Shown: positions 54,582-64,000 of the stretch, one piece after another
Layout: each line of letters opens with the position of its first letter
Position numbering within the stretch: the stretch's first letter is position 1
Origin: Puccinia triticina
Lineage: Eukaryota > Basidiomycota > Pucciniomycetes > Pucciniales > Pucciniaceae
DNA: 64,000 nt
Direction of reading: 5' to 3'
Assembly (NCBI RefSeq): GCF_026914185.1
Contig: NC_070558.1
Span: forward strand, 1,860,001 to 1,924,000
Notes under the pieces: generated by a model
Databases searched by the model: none
Seen by the model: only the letters and a program-made list of their open reading frames with translations
Told to the model about the DNA's origin: nothing
Translations under genes and position numbers: made by a program

Positions 54582-55906
54582 CTATCTATTTATTAAGAAG
54601 CCAGCCAAGGATGAGATGAAGAGAGATAGATAAAGAGGGCTGGGGTGTCTCCTGGACGACTCTGAAGTTGGGGGTTTGGGGCTGATTGAAATAGGGAGAA
54701 AGCAAGTGTGGATCAGAACCAGTCCAAGACGAACACGACCAAAGAGTAGAACGTCAAACTCACCGATTGTTGACGGAGGAGGTATTGTTGCCCATCTTGG
54801 TGTTCCCGCCGATGGTAGAAGTACTGTTTTTGGGAGGCGTGGATCCCGGACGAGGGGCGGTGGTCGCGGTGGAATTGACACTTGCAGGAGTATCCGTCGA
54901 GTTGTTGTTTCCGGGTTTGTCTGCCACGGCAGTAGCATTGCCTGCATTGTCCGGGGAAGCTGTGGTGTTAGAAGACGGTGGTGGTGGTTTTCCCGGCTGT
55001 GGCCCGGCTGCAGTCGAGTTGTTCAGGCCGTTTGGTGGCTGGTCAGGCGCCGATGGAGCTCCGCCGGCGGATTTGTCCGGACTGCTACCGGGGGCACCAG
55101 GAACGGTCCCGGCGGTCGAGTTCTTGGAGTCTCCGCCAGGAGGACCGGGCGCGGGTGGAGCGGATGCGTCGGCTGGGTTGTCCGAGTCTGCGGCCCGATC
55201 ATCAGGCTTGCTGGCGAGGTCTTTAGGGGTTTGCGGGCAGTCGGGCGAAGACTATTGTCGAAAACATGAACACCAAAAATCAATTCCGCATTCACAGTTT
55301 GTTTTTTGATCGCCGGGTCCCCCGGCCAGAAAAACTCGCAACTGAAAGACTTACTGAAACTGTGCTCAGGCCAGAATGTGTTGTTTGCCCTCTGGAGTCT
55401 TTCACCTCGAAGGTGATAGTCATCCCAGTGGCCATCCCATTTGGCAAGCTAAAAAAACCCAGTCACTCAGTCTAAGATTTGACGTCGAAAAATACACATG
55501 TGGATGATCGACTCACCTCAGGCTGGAGGGGTTGTTCACATCTGAAAAACTTTGCAATGCGGCGCCAGCAGGATTATCCTGAAGTGAAAAGCGGGGCTCT
55601 TTCGGTCAGACATCAACCAACTCTTTGGCGAGAATCCGGGGTCAAGGGCTTACGGCTTTTTTAATGGTGATGGTGTACGGAGGGGTTCCTCCTTTGATAT
55701 CCAATGGGACTGCGCCACATTGGTTCACGCTACATGAATGTCCAGAGGAAATTGATTGAGCCCAGCGAATCTGGCATGCAAAGAAAAAAGGAATAAGGCT
55801 CTCACCTGCCAGGTACTGCGACTGATGGTGCGTCATTGTTGGCAACCGAGTGTTGAAAAGCGAGAAGGAAGCCGACGACGAGTTTGGACAAGTGGAAGAC
55901 GCGCAT
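54582..55906 (-). CDS. Secreted, probably GPI-anchored Ser/Pro/Asn-rich cell-surface protein
   Basis: Six exons on the minus strand (55806-55906, 55654-55729, 55517-55578, 55355-55448, 54764-55251, 54582-54681) join in phase to 306 codons plus stop. All five introns have GT...AG ends, with GTGAG or GTAAG donors. The N-terminus is a good signal peptide (MRVFHLSKLVVGFLLAFQHS). An Ig-like/Kre9-Knh1-type surface domain follows, as in many basidiomycete secreted proteins: SVNQCGAVPLDIKGGTPPYT, then SLPNGMATGMTITFEVKDSR. Then comes a linker of about 150 residues rich in Pro, Gly, Ser and N-glycosylation sites (NST, NNT). The C-terminus is hydrophobic (PLYLSLFISSLAGFLINR), as expected for a GPI signal. 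AATAAA lies over the last codons (54589-54594). It is divergent from TOM20, 1.27 kb away. The role is probably in the cell wall. Confidence 0.78.
54589..54594 (-). promoter_or_regulatory. Possible polyadenylation signal AATAAA overlapping the stop region
   Basis: AATAAA on the minus strand covers the last codons of the GPI-type gene. Cleavage would then lie close after the stop. Confidence 0.35.
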
Positions 55907-57172
55907 GTTGGATAGAAAGCTGAGAGAGAATGAGGGGAGGCTGCTACACAACACGCTTGGCTCCGCAGGATCCGAAGGAGTGTATGATGGCAGGAAAGGA
56001 AAAAGTCGAGGGCGACGAAGTAGCTCGAATGCTAGACTCGAATGTTAGGAAATTGCTCTGGCCTCTGGCGCGAGTTTAAAGCAGCCCAGCTGAACTGAAG
56101 CACACCAGGTGTCGGTAATCGAGTATTTTCGCGATGTGTTTTCTTCTACCAGGTGTATCAAGGGTTGGCGCTAGTGAAAAACTGTGACTGGCTACTCGTT
56201 GGCTGGGGTGATTTGTGCTTCAGGCAAATTTTTACTGTGAGAGGGAGACGAGTTTTTACAGTGGAGAAGAGGAGGTTGGGGAAGGGCGGCTGCTGATGGA
56301 CCACAACCAGGCGACAGACGCTGCTCTTTTATCCTGGTCCAAATCACTGCAGGCTTCGCCTACCACAGCCGTCCTGTTTGCGGGAAGCCTCCCACCGTGC
56401 TCATGAGGGTAGGTGTTCTCTCCTGTGAGACCGGTGAGCCTGGGCACCGGGCGGCACGGTCGCCGAAATGCAGGAGCCGTCGTGTGATTTTCTAAGGGCT
56501 CGCGTTGGAAGTTACTCTGGCAAGCCTTCGGCTGCCCCCTCAGCCATGGGAAGCTGGTTGGAGACGCAGAGAAGCAGTTGTGTGACTTCTCGTACTAGCA
56601 GGGCCGAATACTTTCTGCACTCGACTTTTCTACATCGCTTCCCATCGGCTGCCGGTCTGCATGGATACCACCTTCACAACCATAATTTGCTGGATCAAGG
56701 TGATCAAGCCTTGTGGGTCATGTGCCATCCGTACTTAAGTGGAGGACTTCCCGTCAACCTGGGAACCCCTTCCAGACCCAGATCTGAGCCAAATTTCGCA
56801 GGGAAATTTAGGCTTTGAGACTCTGGGAGGCTCTCAGGTTGCTCCCAGATTGCGACGGGAAGTCCTCCAGTGCCTCGAGACTTCTATGTAGGGGAAAGCC
56901 AGGCTGCACAGGGCCCTCCGAATGGGGACATACTCGCGAAGGCCGCGAGGGCCTTCGTTGCGGAGGAAGCTTGAGCTTGAGCCGGAGCCGGAGCCGGAGC
57001 CTGCTGCGACTTGTGTGCACAGTCCATCCGCGGCACAGTATCCATCCACTGTATGCATGCTGGCTGTCGGGGACCCGAGCCCTCGTCCTAGGTTCACTGT
57101 GTAACACTTTTCTTTCCTGATACCACCTGGACCACGAGTTGTTTGGATCGTCGTATAGATTGAATCGAGAAC
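55907..57172. other. Intergenic region between two divergent genes
   Basis: It holds the promoters of the GPI-type gene and TOM20 and the small inverted-repeat element at 56741-56868. No further gene is supportable. Confidence 0.4.
56741..56868. mobile_element. Tiny TIR element, 128 bp, TSD AGT
   Basis: The perfect 15-bp inverted pair GGAGGACTTCCCGTC and GACGGGAAGTCCTCC is flanked by AGT on both sides (56738-56740 and 56869-56871). It lies 300-430 bp before the TOM20 start. With so short a TIR, a chance hairpin is possible. Confidence 0.45.
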
Positions 57173-58390
57173 ATGGCATCAACCCGACAAGTGCTTACCA
57201 TCGGTGGCCTCTCTTTCCTTACCGCCGGATTGACTTATTGTTTGTACTTCGATTACAAGAGGCGGAACGACCCGGCGTTTCGCAAGGAGCTTCGTGTGTA
57301 GCCTGACTCTATCTTAATCGTTTGATGCGCCGACATCATGACAAAGAGGCTTACTCACATGGGCTTCCGATCTGTTCATGAAATCAGTCAAAGAACAGCG
57401 TCGACTGGTCAAGAAAAATCAAACTCAAGATAGGAATGCCTCCCGCGAGTTAGAAAAAATGCTCCAAGCTGCCGTCTCGAGCGTCCTTTCCGAGCAGTTT
57501 CCGACGACTGTGGAAGGCAAGGAGCAGTTCTTCATGGAGCAAGTTGGGATCGGAGAAATGCTAGCCTCCAGTGAGTCTATTCCAATCGATCACAGCAACA
57601 CCAAGCCGTAACACTTCTGATCCCGTCCGACCTGTGATCAAGAGATGCCCCGAGGTGCTATGCCAGCGGCCATCGCTTTCTTCAAAGCGTACAAAGTGTA
57701 TCCGTCGCCTGAGGAACTGCTGGTCATCTACCAACGGACGATGCCCCCTGAGATATTTGCAATCATCATGTCAGTCGGTTCCTCGTATCGTCGCTGGTTG
57801 CCTAATGTTGTCATCCTAAAGCATTGCTTCATATTTGCAGTGAAATGATCAAATTGGAAGTCAACCAAGTCATTCATGCTAAGAACAACTATCGGCCCCA
57901 GACCCGCATGGACGCACCAGTCATCGAAGAAATCACCGGCGACGAACGTGCACTGATCGATGCTCTGAAATCTGTTGCCGCTTCAGCGCCCACTTCAGCC
58001 TCGACCAAGCCGACTTCCGAGGGGTCCAAAGCACCTTCTGCCGAATCCAAACCGCCATCTGGACATGAAGCCGCCCCGAAATCAGCCCCACTCTCCCTGA
58101 ACCCCTCCGGAGATCCAAGCACGCAAACCAGTTCAGCTGCCCCCTCCGAAAATGGAAGCGCCATGGGCGCAAGCCAAACAGCCAACAGCTTCGTCCTAGT
58201 TGATGACGATTCCTCTGCTCCAACCAATACCTCCCAGAGCATCACCCAGCCATCCGAGCCAGAAAATCAGTTATCAGACGACCTCAACACCGACAACCAA
58301 CCTCGGGAAGAAGATGCCCAAGAATTAGAAAACGGACACTCTGCAGACGATCAACCCCAACGCGCTTCCTCAGCACCGGTAGAAGGTTAA
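57173..58390 (+). CDS. TOM20: Mitochondrial import receptor subunit TOM20
   Basis: Exons 57173-57293, 57388-57570, 57643-57769 and 57841-58390 join in phase. The N-terminus is the typical Tom20 membrane anchor (TIGGLSFLTAGLTYCLYFDY) followed by the basic stretch KRRNDPAFRKEL. A charged helical region (KEQRRLVKKNQTQ) leads to the receptor domain, with FPTTVEGKEQFFMEQVGIGE and the TPR-like AAIAFFKAYKVYPSPEELLV, then YQRTMPPEIFAIIMEMI-type sequence. Tom20 sits in the outer membrane and binds presequences of proteins entering through the TOM complex. After the receptor domain the protein continues for about 150 residues of Ser/Thr/Pro/Glu-rich sequence, longer than yeast Tom20. The first junction (GTGTGT donor) is slightly uncertain by a codon. 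The UPF2 start follows 666 bp after the stop, same strand. Confidence 0.9.
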
Positions 58391-58486
58391 AAGAAAGACG
58401 ATTCAAGCCCCAGTTGACTCGTTGAGACTTCAATCCTCTGTTCTCCTGTTTGCATCCCTTATATCCTAGTAAACCACTATCAACCC

Positions 58487-58492
58487 AATAAA
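58487..58492 (+). promoter_or_regulatory. Probable polyadenylation signal of TOM20
   Basis: AATAAA lies 97 bp after the TOM20 stop codon, in an AT-rich stretch. Confidence 0.5.
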
Positions 58493-59056
58493 ACCTCATG
58501 TGTAGCTCCCTGCAAAAGCAAAACTATAACACACGTGAAATGAATCCCCACTCCTGCGTCGCCCTCTATTTGGGAGTCCCTCCCTCTTATCACTTGTGAG
58601 AATCTGCCCATGTAACGTTTTCAATCTCTGAACCAAAAGCTACGCAACCCTACATCCTTTGACACGGTCACTTGCCCTCACCCTGCACTCATGATTGTGT
58701 TGCAGTTCTTTGCAACTCTCTGTCCGTTGTCCTTGAGGGATTGCATCTGAAAACACAATTTGTAACTCTCCACAAGTTACAACCTATATCCGCTTAAACT
58801 TGGCGGCTGTTTCCAGCCAACTTAAGCAAGCGAGGGATAATTTTGTCCCCTGTGGCAGCGCTGGGTGCCAGGCCGTTGCAGCACCGCCGTCGCCCGTTTA
58901 CCCAAAATCTGCCTCGGTGTAGAATTCTCCCCGATCACCGGTCCGGATACCGTGGATACCCGCACGTGTATCCGCAGTGTCCAGTGTAAAGCACTCCACA
59001 TTTTTCCTCTTTCCATCGAGCTAAGACTGCTTTCGCTGTTCTGGATTCCTCAAAAG

Positions 59057-62000
59057 ATGGATAGCGGAGACGGCAAGAATCACACGAACCCGAACACGCA
59101 ACCAAGTCAACCTGCACCATCCTCAAAACGCGCCAGTCTCCGTCTGGCCAATCTCAACCCACCAAGTGCCCCCACATCCAACTCCCTCGACTCGTCTTTG
59201 AAAAAGAATACCGCGTTCATCAAACGACTCAAGACCGGCTTACATACTAACGAAAACGTACAAATCCTGATCAAAGAAACTGGAACATTAAGCTTGGATA
59301 AGTATCTCTCTGAGATCTCGATCGCTCTAAACGAGGGCCTGGCGAAATGTAAAAGTGCCGCGGAAATTTGGGGCGCCATCGAGGTGAGTACTTCACCAAA
59401 TTATTGGCAGCCCTTCCCTCTTGAAGCTGTACTGATAATTTTTTTTGGCTTGGTTTTTACCATCACACAGGTTATCTCCACTTTGCACCAACGTTTCTCG
59501 TCCAGTTTCACAGAGCTATTCATCCAACAATTTCTTGGCGGTCTTGCACTACCCAGTAAACAATACTTGGCAGGATTGGCTACCGACCAGAGAGAACGCG
59601 AGGAAAATAGCAGAATCATCCGTCAACGAAGTTTGTTGCGTTGTCTAGCTGAATTCGACCTCGTGGGATTAGTGCGCGGTGTGTCTAAACAAGGGAGCTC
59701 AAATGTCGACGATGGGGAAACTACTTTTGGAGTGCTCAAAGACCTGGTATGTGTAGCTCTGTAATCCGGTCTATCGTTATCCGTTTCATTTGAATCAGGT
59801 TTTTTGATCCCAAAGATCTTGTTTCTCATCTTGCCCAGCTAACCGCTAACAAGGAGGCTCTGCTCATCCCACTACCGCTGGCCGTCTCATTCTCAAAACA
59901 ATTTGGATCGTTGTATCTCCCTACTGCTATATCATCTGGCACATCGGCCGGACCCACGCCATCTGAAGCTAACATTCTCAACGACTCAAATGTCACCGAT
60001 GACATGATAATTAAACCGGCCACCAAAGAAAAATTCAAAAAACTTTTGGGTCAATATTTTGATGCGCTCAGTCGCAAAGCAGTCTCGGATCATGTGGTAC
60101 GCTTCCTCAATCTATCCATACGAACATTTCAATGAGGTAATCCGATATTTTACCACTGATCAGTGTTCTGTCTCGAATGATCGCTCACCTAGAAACTCCA
60201 AGAGCTGGAAAAAAAGAACTGTGAAGCAGCAATCCGATCTGGGCAAATTTTTGATGATCGAGTTCAAACCTTCGAAAAGTTGACAAAAGAACAGGAAAAG
60301 CTATGGAATGGAATTTTAAGGTTTTTTTTTTTTTTTGATTAAGCTGCATAGAGATCAATAAGAAACTCACTGGTCGGCTTTCATAATTAGTTTGGCCGAA
60401 ACATTATCGCTATCCCCACCCACGCTGCCTGGACCTGATGCCACATCTACCACAAACGCTATCACAGGAACAGGGTTGTCTTCTAACTTTGGGGCCGGTG
60501 CCTCTGAGTTAGGTATTTGGTCAGACGAGGAAGAAAAGAAATTTTATGAAGACCTGCTCGATTTGAAGGACGAAGTGCCGACAATGTTGTTAGGTATAAG
60601 CGCCGATGCTAAGAAGGAAACCGAAATCAAAGCAGACCAAGACGGTGGGGATAATGAACAGAGTAACGCACAAACTAAACTCGAAGAGGAAATGGAAAAA
60701 CTCGAGATGAAAGACTTGACCACGGCGTCTGATTTGCCTGAACAACAAGGGGAGCTCAAGGAAGCAGAGCCTGACGAGTTAAATCCAATTTCTACCACAT
60801 CAAGATTTCCAGTGCTCTTGATCCATTAGCCAATTAAATGCGGCATCACGTTCTCTGACCATATCAATTTGCGCTGATACAGAACGAAACAGGGCTCATC
60901 CTCATTGGCACCTACGACTGAGCCATCTTCCGCTCCCGACACTTTGGCATCTGGTCCTGCAGCCAGGCTAACCGCTTTGTTCACGCGATTAGACCAAGTA
61001 TACAACTCGGACGCACTCGATAAGATTGCCGTTGAGTTTGCATATCTCAATTCGAAGGCTGCCCGCAATAGGTTAATTAAAGTTGCGTTGAGATTGCTTT
61101 ACCTGATAATTTGTGTGTCCATAGAAATTGTCTCAGACTCGCTCTCATTACTTCTCTCTAGCACCTAAGTGGGGTGAACAAAAATCGAACCGATCTGATT
61201 CCACATTATGCACGAATGCTTGCGATTTTATCCAACTATATGCCTGATGTATTGACTGGAATATTGGCAAATGTACGTGATAGCATCATCCCATTCTTCT
61301 ATCTAACGGATGTTCATTAGCGGCTGTACGTTTTCATCTCACAGGTTCATGATGAGTTTAGATATCTCCAAAGGAAGCGAAAGTTTGTCGCTCAAGAGTT
61401 GCATGCCATCAGAACCAAGGTAAAATCATCACGGCATATTCCTAAGTTATACATCTTTAGATCCTGATCAAGAAAAGAATTTTCGTCTGCAGAATATACG
61501 CTGGATTTCAGAGCTTACAAAGTTTAATCTTGTACCCTCGCACCTTATCCTGCACATCATCAAAGTTTGCATTGACGATCTACACGGCACCAATGTAGAA
61601 AACCTTTGCGACGTTTTGGAGGGATGTGGTAGATGGGTGTTGAACAATACAGAGAGCAGAGAGAAAATGACTCAACTGGTTGGTGAAGTTCTCGCTTGCC
61701 TTCTACAGGTCAACAAGATGTCTCGGTCGATGAATTTGTGTTGACTTAATCTGTTGCAAATTCAACAACTTTAGTTAGATCAAATGAAAAGGAAAAAGGC
61801 CTCACAAAATCTCGATTCCCGACAGATAATGTTGTTGGAAAATGCGTATTTCCAGGTTTGTCTAATTTCTTGGAAGCTGCGGGAAATCGTGTTGCTGATT
61901 GTCTATTTTTCCCTTCAGTGTAATCCCCCCGATCGACCTGTTATTGAACCGAAACATCGTACACCGATGGAGCTTTTCATTCGACACCAACTTTATGATT

Positions 62001-63979
62001 GCCTTTGTAAAAAATCGGTCGATCGAACCATCAAAATCTTGCGAAAGCTACACTGGAATGATCCTGAGGTTCGTTTGAGATTTGCGGGGTTGAGTCTTAC
62101 CTTTTTCTATTAATGATATCTGATCAAGTTTTCTCTATCTCTTACTGATCTGATAACCCTGCACTGCTTCAAAATTTCATCAGGTCGTCAAGCTGTTGAG
62201 AAACATCCTGACAAAAGTTTGGAAGGTCAAATTTGGAAACATTTACTTGCTTGCCATTATTGTGTACGATCTATCTCGGTTTCACGCCGATTTTACTGTC
62301 TCAATCGTAGATCAAGTTCTCGAGAACATCCGCTACAGTATGGAGGTAAGCCATGCCCTCCAAACTTTGCTTTTCCGACCGTTTCGATCGTAGATTCCCT
62401 CCTGCCTCTTCGGCTGATCGCCGCCCAAAACTTTTCAAATCTCATTCCTACAGGTCAATATTTTCAAACACAATCAGCAACGAATCGCGACCATTAAATA
62501 TTTAGGTGAACTATACAACTACCGGGTCATTGATTCGAGGGTGATCTTCGACACTCTGTGGTCTTTTGTGACCTTCGGTCACCGTACGTATCTCGACTTC
62601 CCAGGTTACTTTTTCGGAAATGTAGCCATAGATAGAAGCTGATCCCCCACTTGCAGTCGACGGGAGACCTTGGCCGGATGTGGTTTCTCCCATCGATGCC
62701 CCTGACGATTTCTTTCGAGTCCGAATGGTTTGCACTCTGTTGAACACTTGTGGTCATTGTTTTGATCGCGGCAGCTTAAAGCGTCGTCTCAACAACTTCT
62801 TGAAATTCTTTATTGTTGAGTTCTCGACATTCTAGAAAATCCGTAAAACAAAAGTAATTTATCGTTCGCGAATACTAGCTCAAACTGCCCCTTTATTGTT
62901 TTTTAAGATGTATTTACGTTGTAAAGAACCCACTCCGATGGACATCGATTTCTTGCTACAGGATACTTTCGAAGTAAGTCGCTGCATTTCTATTCAGCTA
63001 GCATCATCCTATCAAAATTGAACAATTTCTTATGCTGCATATCCAGGAGCTAAGACCGAAGCTAAATATCTACTTGACGTATGACGAAGCATCCAAGGCG
63101 GTCCAGGAGATGTTTTCTTCCATATCTGATCGAGGTGCTTACAGGCATTCATCCTAAGTTACCTTTATCAGAGATAAGCACTGGTTGCTAATATTGGCCC
63201 ACCACATCCGTTTTTAGGAGAAAAAGTTGACGATGATGAGATGCAAGAGGATGAGGAACGCGGAGCAGCGGATGATAAGAAATCTGAACCGGAAGATAAT
63301 GAGGGTGTAGTGAGTCAGATAAAGTATTCCCTGCGGTATCGTCAATAAAAGCAAAGACTGATCAAAGCACTGATACCCGATTTTTATTCTAGTCTGATTC
63401 TGATAATGATACCGTTATGGGCGACGCAGCAGGTCAAACTAATGCGAACTTCGAGGAGGAGGATCTACCTCGATTCCCTAGTTCTGTAGCAACAGCAGAA
63501 GAAGAGGAAGAGTTTGAAAAAGAGCTGGCGCAGATGATCGCCGAAACTAGCAATGCCAGCACTCAGGCAGAATCCAATGGCCCCGGAGCTCGAAAAGTAG
63601 ATCGAAATCCAATGGCTGGAAGTTTGTTCTCTGACAAAGGCCTACCGATTCTCAAGACTTCAATCCAGCCTTCTTCCAAGCAAGACCCACTCGCCAATCA
63701 ATGCGAGGCGATGACATTTACGATGTTGACCAAGAAGGGCAACAAACAACAGGTATCAATTCAACTCAACCACCTCTGTTCAATCTGCCGGCAATTCTGA
63801 CCTCTTCAATCGTTTGAATCATTCATCTGCTCTTTAGTTAAAGACAATGCAAATTCCATCCAACTCATCGATTGCTGTCCATACTCGCGCTCAACAAATG
63901 CACAGTCAAGTCGAGCACCAGCAGCTGAAGAAGTTGGTCTTGGATTACGAGATGAGAGAAGAGGCCAACGAGCGGAAGA
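59057..63979 (+). CDS. UPF2: Nonsense-mediated mRNA decay factor UPF2 (NMD2), 3' end beyond the window
   Basis: Nineteen exons join in phase to about 1150 codons: 59057-59383, 59471-59746, 59839-60096, 60193-60320, 60391-60811, 60893-61081, 61162-61272, 61345-61419, 61493-61708, 61775-61855, 61919-62068, 62184-62345, 62454-62583, 62636-62814, 62908-62973, 63047-63134, 63218-63309, 63393-63752, 63838-63979. UPF2 links UPF1 to UPF3 in the surveillance complex that degrades mRNAs with premature stops. Three MIF4G regions are visible: the first from SSLKKNTAFIKRLKTGLHTN, the second around RTDLIPHYARMLAILSNYM and the third from NPPDRPVIEPKHRTPMELFI through YLGELYNYRVIDSRVIF to FFRVRMVCTLLNTCGHCFDR. 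An acidic stretch (VDDDEMQEDEERGAADD) and the start of the UPF1-binding part (LKTMQIPSNSSIAVHTRAQ) follow. Weakest joins: the donors at 60321, 60812, 61082 and 62815. The first intron is 87 nt and has no in-frame stop. Confidence 0.95.
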
Positions 63980-64000
63980 GTGCGTCTTTGTTCTTTAATT

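Noticed and set aside
54676..55309. Long plus-strand frames (197 and 180 codons) opposite the GPI-type gene
   Set aside because: The minus-strand model has a signal peptide, five consensus introns in phase and a GPI-like tail; the plus frames are its shadows.
1..64000. Biosynthetic or effector gene cluster
   Set aside because: The host genes present (TOM20, UPF2, a glycosyltransferase, membrane and surface proteins) do not form a pathway and are separated by transposons.

Overview
The window looks like nuclear DNA of a basidiomycete fungus, most probably a rust (Pucciniales, Puccinia-like). The supporting features are short GT-AG introns of 50-190 bp, a fungal-type TOM20, a many-intron UPF2/NMD2, a rust/agaric-type exon related to DUF6589 proteins, a tyrosine-recombinase retrotransposon of the DIRS/Ngaro class and a very dense layer of nested transposons. 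The genus is an inference; no rRNA or barcode gene is present.

Layout. 0-1.2 kb: one single-pass membrane protein gene on the minus strand. 2.6-20 kb: transposon territory, with a short-TIR element full of AAACGTTT palindromes (3.25-4.37 kb), a decayed Gypsy gag/protease split by a 1500-bp hAT element with a perfect 8-bp target duplication, tandem LTR-like repeats split by a later insertion, and a solo LTR (11.4-12.8 kb) that itself carries a CACTG-type MITE. 20.3-26.3 kb: a gene island with a DUF6589-like exon fragment, a GT49/LARGE-like type II glycosyltransferase and a Ser/Pro/Arg-rich unknown protein. 26.7-38.8 kb: stacked DNA transposons (hAT, Mutator-like, CACTG, PIF/Harbinger) whose interiors are arrays of palindromes, plus tRNA-derived SINE-like copies. 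38.8-43 kb: the 3' part of an LTR retrotransposon with repeated polypurine motifs. 43.6-48.9 kb: the DIRS/Ngaro-class retrotransposon, with intact RT-RNase H and tyrosine recombinase but a frameshifted gag. 49-57 kb: three small MITEs, a small multi-pass membrane protein gene and a secreted GPI-type protein gene. 57.2-64 kb: TOM20 and UPF2, which runs off the right edge.

How the parts work together. The host genes are ordinary housekeeping or cell-surface genes, and nothing points to a shared pathway or cluster. The most unusual content is in the repeats. Several elements with unrelated terminal inverted repeats (TIRs) carry the same family of palindromic modules (TCGATGACCGGTC type, or GCCGAGAGGAAT type), so the modules seem to move between transposon families. 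Two elements carry a related insert of about 70 bp. On the minus strand it begins CAG|GTRAGCT and has a pyrimidine-rich body, and it lies between 35-45-bp direct repeats that differ completely between the two loci. I have not seen this arrangement described.

Limits: everything was read by eye. Exon joins were chosen by frame and splice consensus, family names by remembered motifs, and TIR/TSD boundaries by direct comparison. No alignment, expression data or database search was available.
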